DNA of 64,000 nucleotides, from contig NC_011740.1 in NCBI RefSeq assembly GCF_000026225.1, forward strand, positions 310,001 through 374,000, in the 5' to 3' direction. The notes beneath the pieces are model-generated. The model saw only the letters and a program-made list of their open reading frames with translations, made no database searches and was not told where the DNA came from. Of the stretch, positions 1 through 8,233 are shown one piece after another; positions within the stretch are counted from its first letter, which is position 1; the number at the start of each line of letters is the position of its first letter. Source of the DNA: Escherichia fergusonii ATCC 35469 (GTDB lineage: Bacteria; Pseudomonadota; Gammaproteobacteria; Enterobacterales; Enterobacteriaceae). The position numbers were made by a program, and so were the translations under genes.

Positions 1-182
1 TTCTGAGCATGGTTAAATTCCTTTTAATTAATTCCTTAAAACATAATACGCCACTTCATTTTATTCTTTATGATCTAATCCACTTTTTGCCTTAAACCTG
101 CCTGTAACAGAATGTTAATAAGACATGATTGTTGTGGCAGGATCTGCAATAATTAACAATTATCCACTTCACAGAGAATGCT

Positions 183-854
183 ATGCAGTACCCGATTAAC
201 GAGATGTTCCAGACCCTGCAAGGTGAGGGTTACTTTACCGGCGTCCCCGCCATTTTTATTCGTTTACAGGGATGCCCGGTCGGCTGTGCCTGGTGCGACA
301 CCAAACACACCTGGGAAAAGCTTGAGGATCGGGAAGTCTCCCTTTTCAGCATTCTGGCGAAGACCAAAGAGAGTGATAAGTGGGGGGCGGCGAGCAGTGA
401 AGATTTGCTGGCTGTCATTGGTCGTCAGGGATACACCGCGCGGCATGTGGTGATTACGGGTGGTGAGCCTTGCATTCATGATTTGCTGCCACTGACTGAC
501 CTGCTCGAAAAGAACGGTTTTAGCTGCCAGATCGAAACCAGCGGTACTCATGAAGTACGCTGCACGCCGAATACCTGGGTTACCGTATCGCCAAAGCTGA
601 ACATGCGCGGCGGCTATGAAGTGTTGTCACAGGCACTGGAACGAGCCAACGAAATCAAGCATCCAGTGGGACGCGTACGTGATATTGAAGCACTGGATGA
701 ACTACTGGCAACGCTGACCGATGATAAACCACGAGTCATTGCACTGCAGCCAATTAGCCAGAAGGACGATGCCACACGTTTGTGCATTGAAACCTGTATT
801 GCGCGTAACTGGCGTTTATCGATGCAAACACATAAATATTTAAATATTGCCTGA
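183..854 (+). CDS. queE: 7-carboxy-7-deazaguanine synthase QueE
   Basis: Radical SAM enzyme that converts 6-carboxytetrahydropterin to 7-carboxy-7-deazaguanine in the queuosine tRNA pathway. The 223-residue protein shows the CxxxCxxC cluster motif CPVGCAWC at residues 31-38, which binds the 4Fe-4S cluster, followed by VVITGGEP, the usual SAM-contacting glycine-rich segment. Length and sequence match the K-12 protein as I remember it. The ATG at 183 is preferred over the overlapping ATG at 178, which is in another frame. queD, the preceding step of the pathway, lies on the opposite strand 2 kb away, with a CRISPR array in between. Confidence 0.97.
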   Translation: MQYPINEMFQTLQGEGYFTGVPAIFIRLQGCPVGCAWCDTKHTWEKLEDREVSLFSILAKTKESDKWGAASSEDLLAVIGRQGYTARHVVITGGEPCIHDLLPLTDLLEKNGFSCQIETSGTHEVRCTPNTWVTVSPKLNMRGGYEVLSQALERANEIKHPVGRVRDIEALDELLATLTDDKPRVIALQPISQKDDATRLCIETCIARNWRLSMQTHKYLNIA

Positions 855-875
855 TTAAACATTTATAAGCGTTAT

Positions 876-910
876 AAATGGGTGGAACCTGTAAAGACTT
901 CCACTCATTT
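876..910 (+). terminator. queE terminator-like stem-loop
   Basis: A 12-nt arm at 876-887 pairs with 899-910 with a single G-T wobble, and the sequence after it is AT-rich (ATATTCTTTG). It lies 22 nt after the queE stop, so it probably ends queE transcription before the CRISPR leader. There is no long uninterrupted T run. Confidence 0.55.
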
Positions 911-924
911 ATATTCTTTGTCGC

Positions 925-1192
925 CTCTGAAAAAACTCCATTTTGCCCATCCTGGACTAATCATTATCATTCTCTACAAATTCTCTGGCGTTAATTTTTC
1001 GTTGGAGTGAAAATTATTGCGGTAAAGTTTGGTAGATTTTAGTGGGTATAGAGTTATTTTAAATATTTACTTTTTTAATCAATGGATTAAGTGTTCTTTA
1101 ACATAATGGATGTGTTGTTTGTGTGATCCTGTAAAGTTGGTAGATTGTGACTGGCTTAAAAAATCATTAATTAATAATAGGTTATGTTTAGA
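925..1192 (+). promoter_or_regulatory. leader of CRISPR array 1
   Basis: An AT-rich, gene-free stretch of about 270 bases abutting the first perfect repeat of the left array. The final 70 bases match the leader next to queE in K-12 as I remember it. The degenerate repeats lie at the far (right) end, so the promoter and the spacer-insertion point are here, and the array is read on the plus strand. The motif GTAAAGTT(T)GGTAGATT occurs twice, near 1022 and near 1130. Confidence 0.7.
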
Positions 1193-2197
1193 GAGTTCCC
1201 CGCGCCAGCGGGGATAAACCGTTTTCGAAACCGGCACCCCCTGCGCCTCCGTCGAGTTCCCCGCGCCAGCGGGGATAAACCGGAATAAATGATCATGACA
1301 CAGCGTTGCACAATGAGTTCCCCGCGCCAGCGGGGATAAACCGGTCCTACCTGTTGGCGATTTCAGCATCATCATGAGTTCCCCGCGCCAGCGGGGATAA
1401 ACCGTGATCCGGGTGTCTAACGAACTGCTGAGCGATGAGTTCCCCGCGCCAGCGGGGATAAACCGTTGCAAAGTGGAACTCGGCGCAGAACGTTATGGAG
1501 TTCCCCGCGCCAGCGGGGATAAACCGCCCGCCGCACCGGATTCCTGAACTAACTTCTTGAGTTCCCCGCGCCAGCGGGGATAAACCGCTACAAAAAACCC
1601 ATCAGGCAATTCAACGGCAGAGTTCCCCGCGCCAGCGGGGATAAACCGGGGTATTTTGGTATTTTGCCTGGCGCTAAAACGAGTTCCCCGCGCCAGCGGG
1701 GATAAACCGTTGGCGCGGATCTACAACCCTGACTGACGGGGGAGTTCCCCGCGCCAGCGGGGATAAACCGAGTGAGCCAGCCTGGATTGTTGAGGCGCGT
1801 AAGAGTTCCCCGCGCCAGCGGGGATAAACCGGCTGAAAAATTGGGGCATGAACTGGATGTTGCGAGTTCCCCGCGCCAGCGGGGATAAACCGACGGCGCA
1901 TTTTTGAGTTCCGTGTACTGCTCGGAGTTCCCCGCGCCAGCGGGGATAAACCGGCCTTGGATACGGGCAGGGCGTCCGACTGGTCGAGTTCCCCGCGCCA
2001 GCGGGGATAAACCGAAATTTCATAACGTCAATTTCGACGGCTGCGGGAGTTCCCCACGCCAGCGGGGATAAACCGTTGGCGAGATTGTTAACGTTGCGAT
2101 GTCTCAAGAGTTCCCCGCGCCAGTGAGGATAAACCGGCTTCAGATACATATACTTTAAGTGCAGCGCTGAGTTCCCAGCTCCAACACGAATAATCCG
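1193..2197 (+). CRISPR. type I-E CRISPR array 1 (17 repeats, 16 spacers)
   Basis: The 29-nt repeat starts GAGTTCCCCGCGCC and ends GGATAAACCG. Copies begin at 1193 and every 61 nt up to 2169, so all 16 spacers are exactly 32 nt. The first 14 copies are identical. The copy at 2047 has one change, the copy at 2108 has two in the stem region, and the last at 2169 is heavily decayed, which marks the trailer end. Spacer 4 (1405-1436) is identical to spacer 1 of the second array. The repeat is the E. coli I-E type handled by Cas6e, whose gene lies 13 kb to the right. Confidence 0.98.
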
Positions 2198-2261
2198 ATA
2201 ATATCGACGATACCAACCTAATATTATCAAACGTAAAAATTCCAATTTAAGAGGAAATTTA

Positions 2262-2525
2262 ATGTCTACGTTAATGGAAAAAGAATGCCTCCTGAACGGC
2301 GTGAGTCAAAATATTGCATTTTTATCAAAATTATCTGAAATGGTTTACAACTCTCAGAATGAAGAGTTGCAACATGAAATATATGAATTGGTGAGTTATA
2401 AAGATTATCTGTACTCAACAGGCCATGAACTTGTTGATTTTCAAGAGGGAGTATTACGATTTCAGAAAATTAGGATAAAATACAGACAAGAGCTAAAAGA
2501 ACTCGGTTATCCTGTAGGTAATTAA
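2262..2525 (+). CDS. small protein of unknown function, 87 aa
   Basis: I do not recognise this protein. It is 87 residues, rich in charged and large aliphatic residues, has no signal peptide or membrane segment, and reads as mostly helical. A good ribosome site (AAGAGGAAA) precedes the ATG, which supports a real gene. It is visibly AT-rich compared with queE and cysJ, which suggests acquisition by transfer. It starts 64 nt after the decayed last repeat of CRISPR array 1 and is followed by an AT-rich stretch. A role tied to CRISPR is possible only by position. It has no cas motif. Confidence 0.6.
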   Translation: MSTLMEKECLLNGVSQNIAFLSKLSEMVYNSQNEELQHEIYELVSYKDYLYSTGHELVDFQEGVLRFQKIRIKYRQELKELGYPVGN

Positions 2526-2885
2526 TAAATATTATCTTTATGGTTGGAAAACGTAATTTTTTATATTGTAAATATTAGATTAAAACAATAAGTTAATATC
2601 ATGCTTTTACTTTTATTCTCGATAATACCTAATTTCATTAAATACGTTCTCCTGTAAATGTAAACCGGGCATTTTTCCGCCCGGCCTTCCCCGATTACGC
2701 ATTTGAGTAGGTCTCGAGCGAATTCACACTCTCCCGTTCAACTTGCATCACAAGTTGGTTAAATTCAGTCAAACCCTCGCTGATAATAATGTCGCAGTCG
2801 TCTTCCATGCCATGCCCCAGATATCCAGAACACAACACCCTAACATAGCGTTACTTAAGGGAAATTGACCGCCGACACACTCTTA
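2526..2885. other. AT-rich intergenic stretch with a decayed gene end
   Basis: No intact gene. On the minus strand, from about 2850 down to a TAA at 2698-2700, about 50 codons read openly, including GYLGHGMEDDCD and ending LETYSNA. A stop lies just upstream in the same frame and there is no ATG before the conserved-looking part, so it looks like the C-terminal remnant of a lost gene. An inverted repeat (CCGGGC at 2665-2670 with GCCCGG at 2679-2684) lies beyond its stop and could be the old terminator. In K-12 this spot between queD and queE holds a block of ygc genes. Confidence 0.4.
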
Positions 2886-3251
2886 TCATTCGCCGCGATA
2901 GATACAACCTGCGGTGCAGGTTTCTTTTACCATCACCGCACTTAACAGCGGCACAACGGGTTTAACCTGATCCCAAATCCATTTTGCTAAAACTTCGCTG
3001 GTTGGGTTTTCCAGACCTGGAATATCATTGAGATAATGGTGATCGAGGCGCTCATAAGTTGGCTTAAACGCTGCTTTCAGTTCAGCGAAATCGATAATCC
3101 AGCCCGTATGCGGATCGACTTCCCCGGTAATTTCCAGTCGCACCATAAAGGAATGCCCGTGCAGGCGACCACATTTATGCCCTTCCGGGACGTGTGGTAA
3201 GCGGTGAGCGGCTTCGAAGGTGAAATCTTTAAATAACGTGGTGGACATCAT
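2886..3251 (-). CDS. queD: 6-carboxytetrahydropterin synthase QueD
   Basis: Converts dihydroneopterin triphosphate to 6-carboxy-5,6,7,8-tetrahydropterin, the step before QueE. The 121-residue protein has the zinc ligands His16, His31 and His33 (the last two in LHGHSF) and the catalytic Cys27. I start at the MMST methionines (3251). The reading frame continues 28 codons upstream without resemblance to the family, and 121 aa is the usual length. It is transcribed divergently from cysJ. Confidence 0.95.
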   Translation of the reverse strand: MMSTTLFKDFTFEAAHRLPHVPEGHKCGRLHGHSFMVRLEITGEVDPHTGWIIDFAELKAAFKPTYERLDHHYLNDIPGLENPTSEVLAKWIWDQVKPVVPLLSAVMVKETCTAGCIYRGE

Positions 3252-3566
3252 AATTTCTCTACAGGACGATAAAACCGCCGTAGAGTACCGGAAAGGCTGT
3301 TTTTTCGCATTATCTAAAACGACTTTGTTGCGCAAAATCGCTGATTTATCTTAATGATTGGATAAATTCATTTGTTTTTCATTGGGTTGAGTAATCTATT
3401 TTGTTGTTAAAGACTATTGCTAAAACAGGTTAGTCGATTTGGTTATTAGTTATCGCTATCCCGTCTTTAATCCACACCGTTCATCCCGTTAACCTTACCT
3501 TCTCTTCTGTTTTATGGGCGCTGACAGGGCGCAGAAACAGCTTTGCTTACTGGAACATAACGACGC
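3252..3566 (+). promoter_or_regulatory. queD-cysJ divergent region with the cysJIH promoter
   Basis: 315 nt between two divergent genes with no open gene inside. In E. coli and Salmonella the cysJIH promoter here is activated by CysB with N-acetylserine or O-acetylserine under sulfur limitation. The region is AT-rich in its middle (3340-3470), as expected for CysB sites, but CysB motifs are too loose for me to place exact sites by eye. Confidence 0.5.
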
Positions 3567-5366
3567 ATGACGACACAGGTCCCACCTTCCGCGTTGCTTC
3601 CGTTGAACCCGGAGCAACTGGCACGCCTTCAGGCGGCCACGACCGATTTAACTCCCACCCAGCTTGCCTGGGTTTCTGGCTATTTCTGGGGCGTGCTCAA
3701 CCAGCAGCCTGCTGCGCTTACAGCGACGCCAGCGCCCGCCGCAGAAATGCCGGGTATAACTATTATCTCCGCTTCGCAAACCGGCAATGCGCGCCGGGTT
3801 GCTGAAACATTACGCGATGATTTATTAGCGGCAAAACTGAACGTTAAGCTGGTGAACGCGGGCGACTATAAATTCAAACAAATCGCCAGCGAAAAACTGC
3901 TCATCGTGGTGACGTCAACGCAAGGTGAAGGGGAACCGCCGGAAGAGGCCGTCGCGCTGCATAAGTTCCTGTTCTCCAAAAAAGCGCCGAAGCTGGAAAA
4001 CACCGCGTTTGCCGTGTTTAGTCTCGGCGATAGCTCTTATGAATTTTTCTGCCAGTCCGGGAAAGATTTCGATAGCAAGCTGGCGGAACTGGGCGGTGAA
4101 CGCCTGCTCGACCGTGTCGATGCCGACGTTGAATACCAGGCTGCTGCCAGCGAGTGGCGCGCCCGCGTGGTCGATGTTCTTAAATCGCGCGCGCCTGTCG
4201 CAGCACCTTCACAATCCGTCGCTACTGGCGCGGTAAATGAAATCCACACCAGCCCGTACAGCAAAGACGCGCCGCTGGTGGCGAGCCTTTCGGTTAACCA
4301 GAAAATTACCGGGCGTAACTCTGAAAAAGACGTTCGCCATATCGAAATTGACTTAGGTGACTCTGGCCTGCGTTATCAGCCGGGTGACGCGCTGGGCGTC
4401 TGGTATCAGAACGATCCGGCACTGGTGAAAGAACTTGTCGAACTGCTGTGGCTGAAAGGTGATGAACCTGTCACCGTTGAGGGCAAAACCCTGCCGCTGA
4501 ATGAGGCGCTACAGTGGCATTTTGAACTCACCGTCAACACCGCCAACATCGTTGAGAACTACGCCACGCTAACCCGCAGTGAAACGCTGCTGCCGCTGGT
4601 GGGCGATAAATCGAAGTTACAGCATTACGCCGCGACGACGCCGATTGTCGACATGGTGCGTTTTTCTCCGGCACAGCTTGACGCTGAAGCCCTGATTAAC
4701 TTGCTGCGCCCGCTGACGCCGCGCCTGTACTCCATCGCCTCCTCGCAGGCGGAAGTCGAGAACGAAGTACACGTCACCGTTGGTGTGGTGCGTTATGACA
4801 TTGAAGGCCGCGCCCGTGCTGGCGGTGCCTCCAGCTTCCTCGCGGACCGTGTGGAAGAAGAGGGCGAAGTCCGCGTCTTTATCGAACATAACGATAACTT
4901 CCGCCTGCCCGCTAACCCGGAAACCCCGGTGATTATGATTGGTCCGGGCACCGGTATTGCGCCGTTCCGCGCCTTTATGCAGCAACGTGCTGCTGACGAA
5001 GCGCCGGGCAAAAACTGGCTGTTCTTTGGCAATCCGCACTTTACGGAAGATTTCCTCTACCAGGTGGAGTGGCAGCGCTACGTCAAAGAGGGCGTGCTGA
5101 CACGTATCGATCTTGCCTGGTCGCGCGATCAAAAAGAAAAAGTTTACGTACAAGACAAACTGCGCGAACAGGGCGCAGAGCTGTGGCGCTGGATCAATGA
5201 CGGTGCCCACATTTATGTCTGCGGCGACGCTAATCGCATGGCGAAAGACGTTGAACAGGCACTTCTGGAAGTGATTGCCGAATTTGGTGGCATGGACACC
5301 GAAGCGGCGGATGAATTTTTAAGTGAGCTGCGCGTAGAGCGCCGTTATCAGCGAGATGTCTACTAA
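3567..5366 (+). CDS. cysJ: sulfite reductase flavoprotein alpha subunit
   Basis: NADPH-dependent electron donor of assimilatory sulfite reductase (alpha8-beta4 complex). The 599 residues, the K-12 length, comprise an N-terminal flavodoxin domain (about 64-200, starting ITIISASQTGNARR), an FAD-binding domain (about 235-450, RLYSIASS) and an NADP-binding end (GPGTGIAPFRAF, YVCGDANRMAKDV). The stop overlaps the start of cysI (5366), consistent with coupled translation in the cysJIH operon. Confidence 0.98.
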   Translation: MTTQVPPSALLPLNPEQLARLQAATTDLTPTQLAWVSGYFWGVLNQQPAALTATPAPAAEMPGITIISASQTGNARRVAETLRDDLLAAKLNVKLVNAGDYKFKQIASEKLLIVVTSTQGEGEPPEEAVALHKFLFSKKAPKLENTAFAVFSLGDSSYEFFCQSGKDFDSKLAELGGERLLDRVDADVEYQAAASEWRARVVDVLKSRAPVAAPSQSVATGAVNEIHTSPYSKDAPLVASLSVNQKITGRNSEKDVRHIEIDLGDSGLRYQPGDALGVWYQNDPALVKELVELLWLKGDEPVTVEGKTLPLNEALQWHFELTVNTANIVENYATLTRSETLLPLVGDKSKLQHYAATTPIVDMVRFSPAQLDAEALINLLRPLTPRLYSIASSQAEVENEVHVTVGVVRYDIEGRARAGGASSFLADRVEEEGEVRVFIEHNDNFRLPANPETPVIMIGPGTGIAPFRAFMQQRAADEAPGKNWLFFGNPHFTEDFLYQVEWQRYVKEGVLTRIDLAWSRDQKEKVYVQDKLREQGAELWRWINDGAHIYVCGDANRMAKDVEQALLEVIAEFGGMDTEAADEFLSELRVERRYQRDVY

Positions 5367-7078
5367 TGAACGAAAAACATCCAGGGCCTTTAGTGGTCGA
5401 AGGAAAACTGACAGACGCCGAGCGCATGAAGCTTGAGAGCAACTACCTGCGCGGGACCATTGCGGAAGATTTAAACGACGGTCTGACCGGCGGTTTTAAG
5501 GGCGACAACTTCCTGCTGATCCGTTTCCACGGTATGTATCAGCAGGATGACCGCGATATCCGCGCCGAACGTGCTGAACAGAAGCTGGAACCGCGTCATG
5601 CGATGCTGCTGCGCTGCCGTCTTCCGGGTGGGGTGATCACCACTAAACAGTGGCAGGCAATTGATAAATTCGCCGGTGAAAACACCATTTATGGCAGCAT
5701 TCGCCTGACCAACCGCCAGACGTTCCAGTTCCACGGCATTCTGAAAAAGAACGTCAAACCGGTGCACCAGATGCTGCATTCGGTCGGTCTTGATGCGCTG
5801 GCGACCGCCAACGACATGAACCGTAACGTACTCTGCACCTCGAACCCTTACGAGTCGCAGCTGCACGCGGAAGCCTATGAATGGGCGAAGAAAATCTCTG
5901 AACATCTGCTGCCGCGAACCCGTGCCTATGCGGAGATCTGGCTCGATCAGGAAAAAGTCGCCACCACTGACGAAGAACCGATCCTCGGTCAGACCTATCT
6001 GCCGCGTAAATTCAAAACCACGGTAGTGATCCCGCCGCAGAACGATATCGATCTGCACGCCAACGACATGAACTTTGTGGCGATCGCGGAAAACGGCAAG
6101 CTGGTGGGCTTCAACCTGCTGGTGGGCGGTGGGCTTTCTATCGAACACGGCAACAAGAAAACCTACGCCCGCACGGCGAGCGAGTTTGGCTATCTGCCAC
6201 TGGAGCATACGCTGGCGGTGGCGGAAGCGGTCGTTACCACTCAGCGTGACTGGGGTAATCGTACTGACCGTAAAAACGCCAAAACCAAATACACGCTGGA
6301 GCGCGTGGGGGTCGAGACGTTTAAAGCAGAAGTGGAACGTCGCGCGGGGATCAAGTTCGAACCGATCCGTCCATATGAATTTACCGGGCGCGGCGATCGT
6401 ATCGGCTGGGTAAAAGGGATCGACGACAAATGGCACCTGACGCTGTTTATCGAAAATGGCCGAATTCTTGATTATCCGGGGCGTCCGCTGAAAACCGGCC
6501 TGCTGGAGATCGCGAAGATCCACAAAGGTGATTTCCGCATTACGGCGAACCAGAATCTGATCATCGCCGGTGTACCGGAAAGCGAGAAAGCGAAGATTGA
6601 GAAGATCGCCAAAGAGAGCGGATTGATGAATGCCGTCACGCCGCAGCGCGAAAACTCAATGGCCTGCGTGTCATTCCCGACTTGCCCGCTGGCGATGGCG
6701 GAAGCGGAGCGTTTCCTGCCGTCGTTTATCGATAACATCGATAATTTAATGGCGAAACATGGTGTCAGCGATGAGCACATCGTGATGCGTGTAACAGGCT
6801 GCCCGAACGGTTGTGGTCGCGCGATGCTGGCGGAAGTTGGCCTGGTGGGTAAAGCGCCTGGGCGCTACAACCTGCATCTTGGTGGCAACCGCATTGGGAC
6901 ACGTATCCCACGGATGCATAAAGAAAACATCACCGAGCCGGAAATCCTGGCGACGCTTGATGAACTGATAGGGCGCTGGGCGAAAGAACGTGAAGCGGGT
7001 GAAGGCTTCGGTGACTTTACGGTGCGTGCGGGCATCATTCGCCCGGTGCTCGACCCGGCGCGCGATTTGTGGGATTAA
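5366..7078 (+). CDS. cysI: sulfite reductase hemoprotein beta subunit
   Basis: Reduces sulfite to sulfide with six electrons from CysJ, using siroheme coupled to a 4Fe-4S cluster. The cluster ligands are visible as CVSFPTC and TGCPNGC, in the part of the protein where K-12 has Cys434, Cys440, Cys479 and Cys483. Length 570 aa is as in K-12. The gene overlaps cysJ by one base and is separated from cysH by 63 nt that hold a small inverted repeat. Confidence 0.98.
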   Translation: MNEKHPGPLVVEGKLTDAERMKLESNYLRGTIAEDLNDGLTGGFKGDNFLLIRFHGMYQQDDRDIRAERAEQKLEPRHAMLLRCRLPGGVITTKQWQAIDKFAGENTIYGSIRLTNRQTFQFHGILKKNVKPVHQMLHSVGLDALATANDMNRNVLCTSNPYESQLHAEAYEWAKKISEHLLPRTRAYAEIWLDQEKVATTDEEPILGQTYLPRKFKTTVVIPPQNDIDLHANDMNFVAIAENGKLVGFNLLVGGGLSIEHGNKKTYARTASEFGYLPLEHTLAVAEAVVTTQRDWGNRTDRKNAKTKYTLERVGVETFKAEVERRAGIKFEPIRPYEFTGRGDRIGWVKGIDDKWHLTLFIENGRILDYPGRPLKTGLLEIAKIHKGDFRITANQNLIIAGVPESEKAKIEKIAKESGLMNAVTPQRENSMACVSFPTCPLAMAEAERFLPSFIDNIDNLMAKHGVSDEHIVMRVTGCPNGCGRAMLAEVGLVGKAPGRYNLHLGGNRIGTRIPRMHKENITEPEILATLDELIGRWAKEREAGEGFGDFTVRAGIIRPVLDPARDLWD

Positions 7079-7095
7079 CGCATCTCCTGACCATT

Positions 7096-7122
7096 CCCTC
7101 TCTCTCTGGGAGAGGGTGAGGG
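7096..7122. repeat. C/T-rich inverted repeat between cysI and cysH
   Basis: CCCTCTC at 7096-7102 pairs with GAGAGGG at 7110-7116, followed by TGAGGG. It resembles the short GC-rich intergenic repeats (boxC-like) scattered in E. coli genomes. It lies within the cysJIH transcript, so it may act as an mRNA stability or processing element. The family assignment is from memory. Confidence 0.45.
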
Positions 7123-7141
7123 AAAAAGTGCAGAGGTAATT

Positions 7142-7876
7142 ATGTCCAAACTCGATCTAAATGCCCTGAACGAACTGCCGAAGGTAGATCGCATTCTGGC
7201 GCTGGCGGAAACTAACGCCGAGCTTGAAAAACTGGATGCTGAAGGCCGCGTTGCCTGGGCGCTGGATAATCTGCCCGGTGAATATGTGCTTTCTTCCAGC
7301 TTCGGTATCCAGGCGGCGGTTAGCCTGCATCTGGTGAATCAGATTCGCCCGGATATTCCGGTGATCCTCACCGATACCGGTTATCTGTTCCCGGAGACCT
7401 ACCGCTTTATTGACGAGTTAACGGACAAACTCAAGCTCAACCTGAAAGTGTACCGCGCTACCGAAAGCGCCGCCTGGCAGGAAGCACGCTACGGCAAACT
7501 GTGGGAACAGGGCGTTGAAGGCATTGAAAAGTACAACGATATCAACAAAGTCGAACCGATGAACCGGGCGCTGAAAGAACTGAACGCGCAAACGTGGTTT
7601 GCTGGCCTGCGCCGTGAACAATCCGGCAGCCGCGCTAATTTACCGGTGCTGGCAATTCAGCGTGGTGTATTTAAAGTGCTGCCGATTATCGACTGGGATA
7701 ACCGAACTATTTATCAGTATCTGCAAAAACATGGCCTGAAATATCACCCATTATGGGACGAAGGATATTTATCGGTTGGTGATACCCATACAACCCGTAA
7801 ATGGGAACCTGGTATGGCGGAAGAAGAAACGCGTTTCTTTGGCTTAAAAAGGGAATGTGGGCTGCACGAAGGGTAA
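7142..7876 (+). CDS. cysH: phosphoadenosine phosphosulfate (PAPS) reductase
   Basis: Reduces PAPS to sulfite with thioredoxin or glutaredoxin. The 244-residue protein has the adenine-nucleotide hydrolase-type fold (SSSFGIQAAV near the N-terminus) and the C-terminal ECGLHEG motif whose cysteine is the catalytic nucleophile. It lacks the extra CC pairs of 4Fe-4S APS reductases, so PAPS is the expected substrate. Third gene of cysJIH. Confidence 0.97.
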   Translation: MSKLDLNALNELPKVDRILALAETNAELEKLDAEGRVAWALDNLPGEYVLSSSFGIQAAVSLHLVNQIRPDIPVILTDTGYLFPETYRFIDELTDKLKLNLKVYRATESAAWQEARYGKLWEQGVEGIEKYNDINKVEPMNRALKELNAQTWFAGLRREQSGSRANLPVLAIQRGVFKVLPIIDWDNRTIYQYLQKHGLKYHPLWDEGYLSVGDTHTTRKWEPGMAEEETRFFGLKRECGLHEG

Positions 7877-8233
7877 ATATTGCCGGATAAAATAAACGCC
7901 TCTGTCAGAAATGATGGGGGTGTTTTAATTTTTGCGAGCAGCATTCCGGCATTTAAACGTGAATATAGCAGGGGAAATCAACAGTTATAGAATGGCGTCG
8001 GGTGCTTGAGGCTGTCTGGCGTTAAGCATTCGCGAGGTTCCAGATGGACAAAAGCCCCAGGCGATATTTCTATCAACCTGAGGCTCGCGTTCGAACGTAG
8101 CAATTCGGATGTTAGTCTCTTCTTTGCAGGGAGGCAAGACATGTGTAGATCACTGTAATTCGATATTTATGAGCAGCATCGAAAAATAGTCCACTGATAT
8201 CATCGATAATACTAAAAAACAGGGAGGCTATTA
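7877..8233. other. cysH-cas3 intergenic region
   Basis: 357 nt without a protein gene. The first part (7890-7930) has a weak stem (AAACGCC with GGTGTTT) followed by AATTTTT that may end cysH. The middle holds a Sok-like RNA (next entry). The final 100 nt before cas3 are AT-rich and must carry the cas3 promoter, but no clear -35/-10 pair can be fixed by eye. Confidence 0.5.
8048..8095 (-). ncRNA. sokX: Sok-type antisense RNA remnant (sokX)
   Basis: Read on the minus strand, the stretch runs GAGCCTCAGGTTGATAG then ...CGCCTGGGGCTTTTGTC, which closely follows the conserved body and GGGGCTTTT end of the Sok antisense RNAs of hok/sok toxin loci. K-12 carries sokX in this position, between cas3 and cysH. 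No hok toxin frame is present beside it, so it appears to be an orphan remnant. Ends are approximate. Confidence 0.6.

Noticed and set aside
1079..2245. Minus-strand reading frames repeating FIPAGAGNS and VYPRWRGEL across array 1, and similar frames at 16928-18007
   Set aside because: They are translations of the CRISPR repeat and have no start signals or protein family; the periodicity is that of the array.
5471..6523. 350-codon open frame antisense to cysI
   Set aside because: cysI is complete and conserved on the plus strand; the antisense frame shows no family features.
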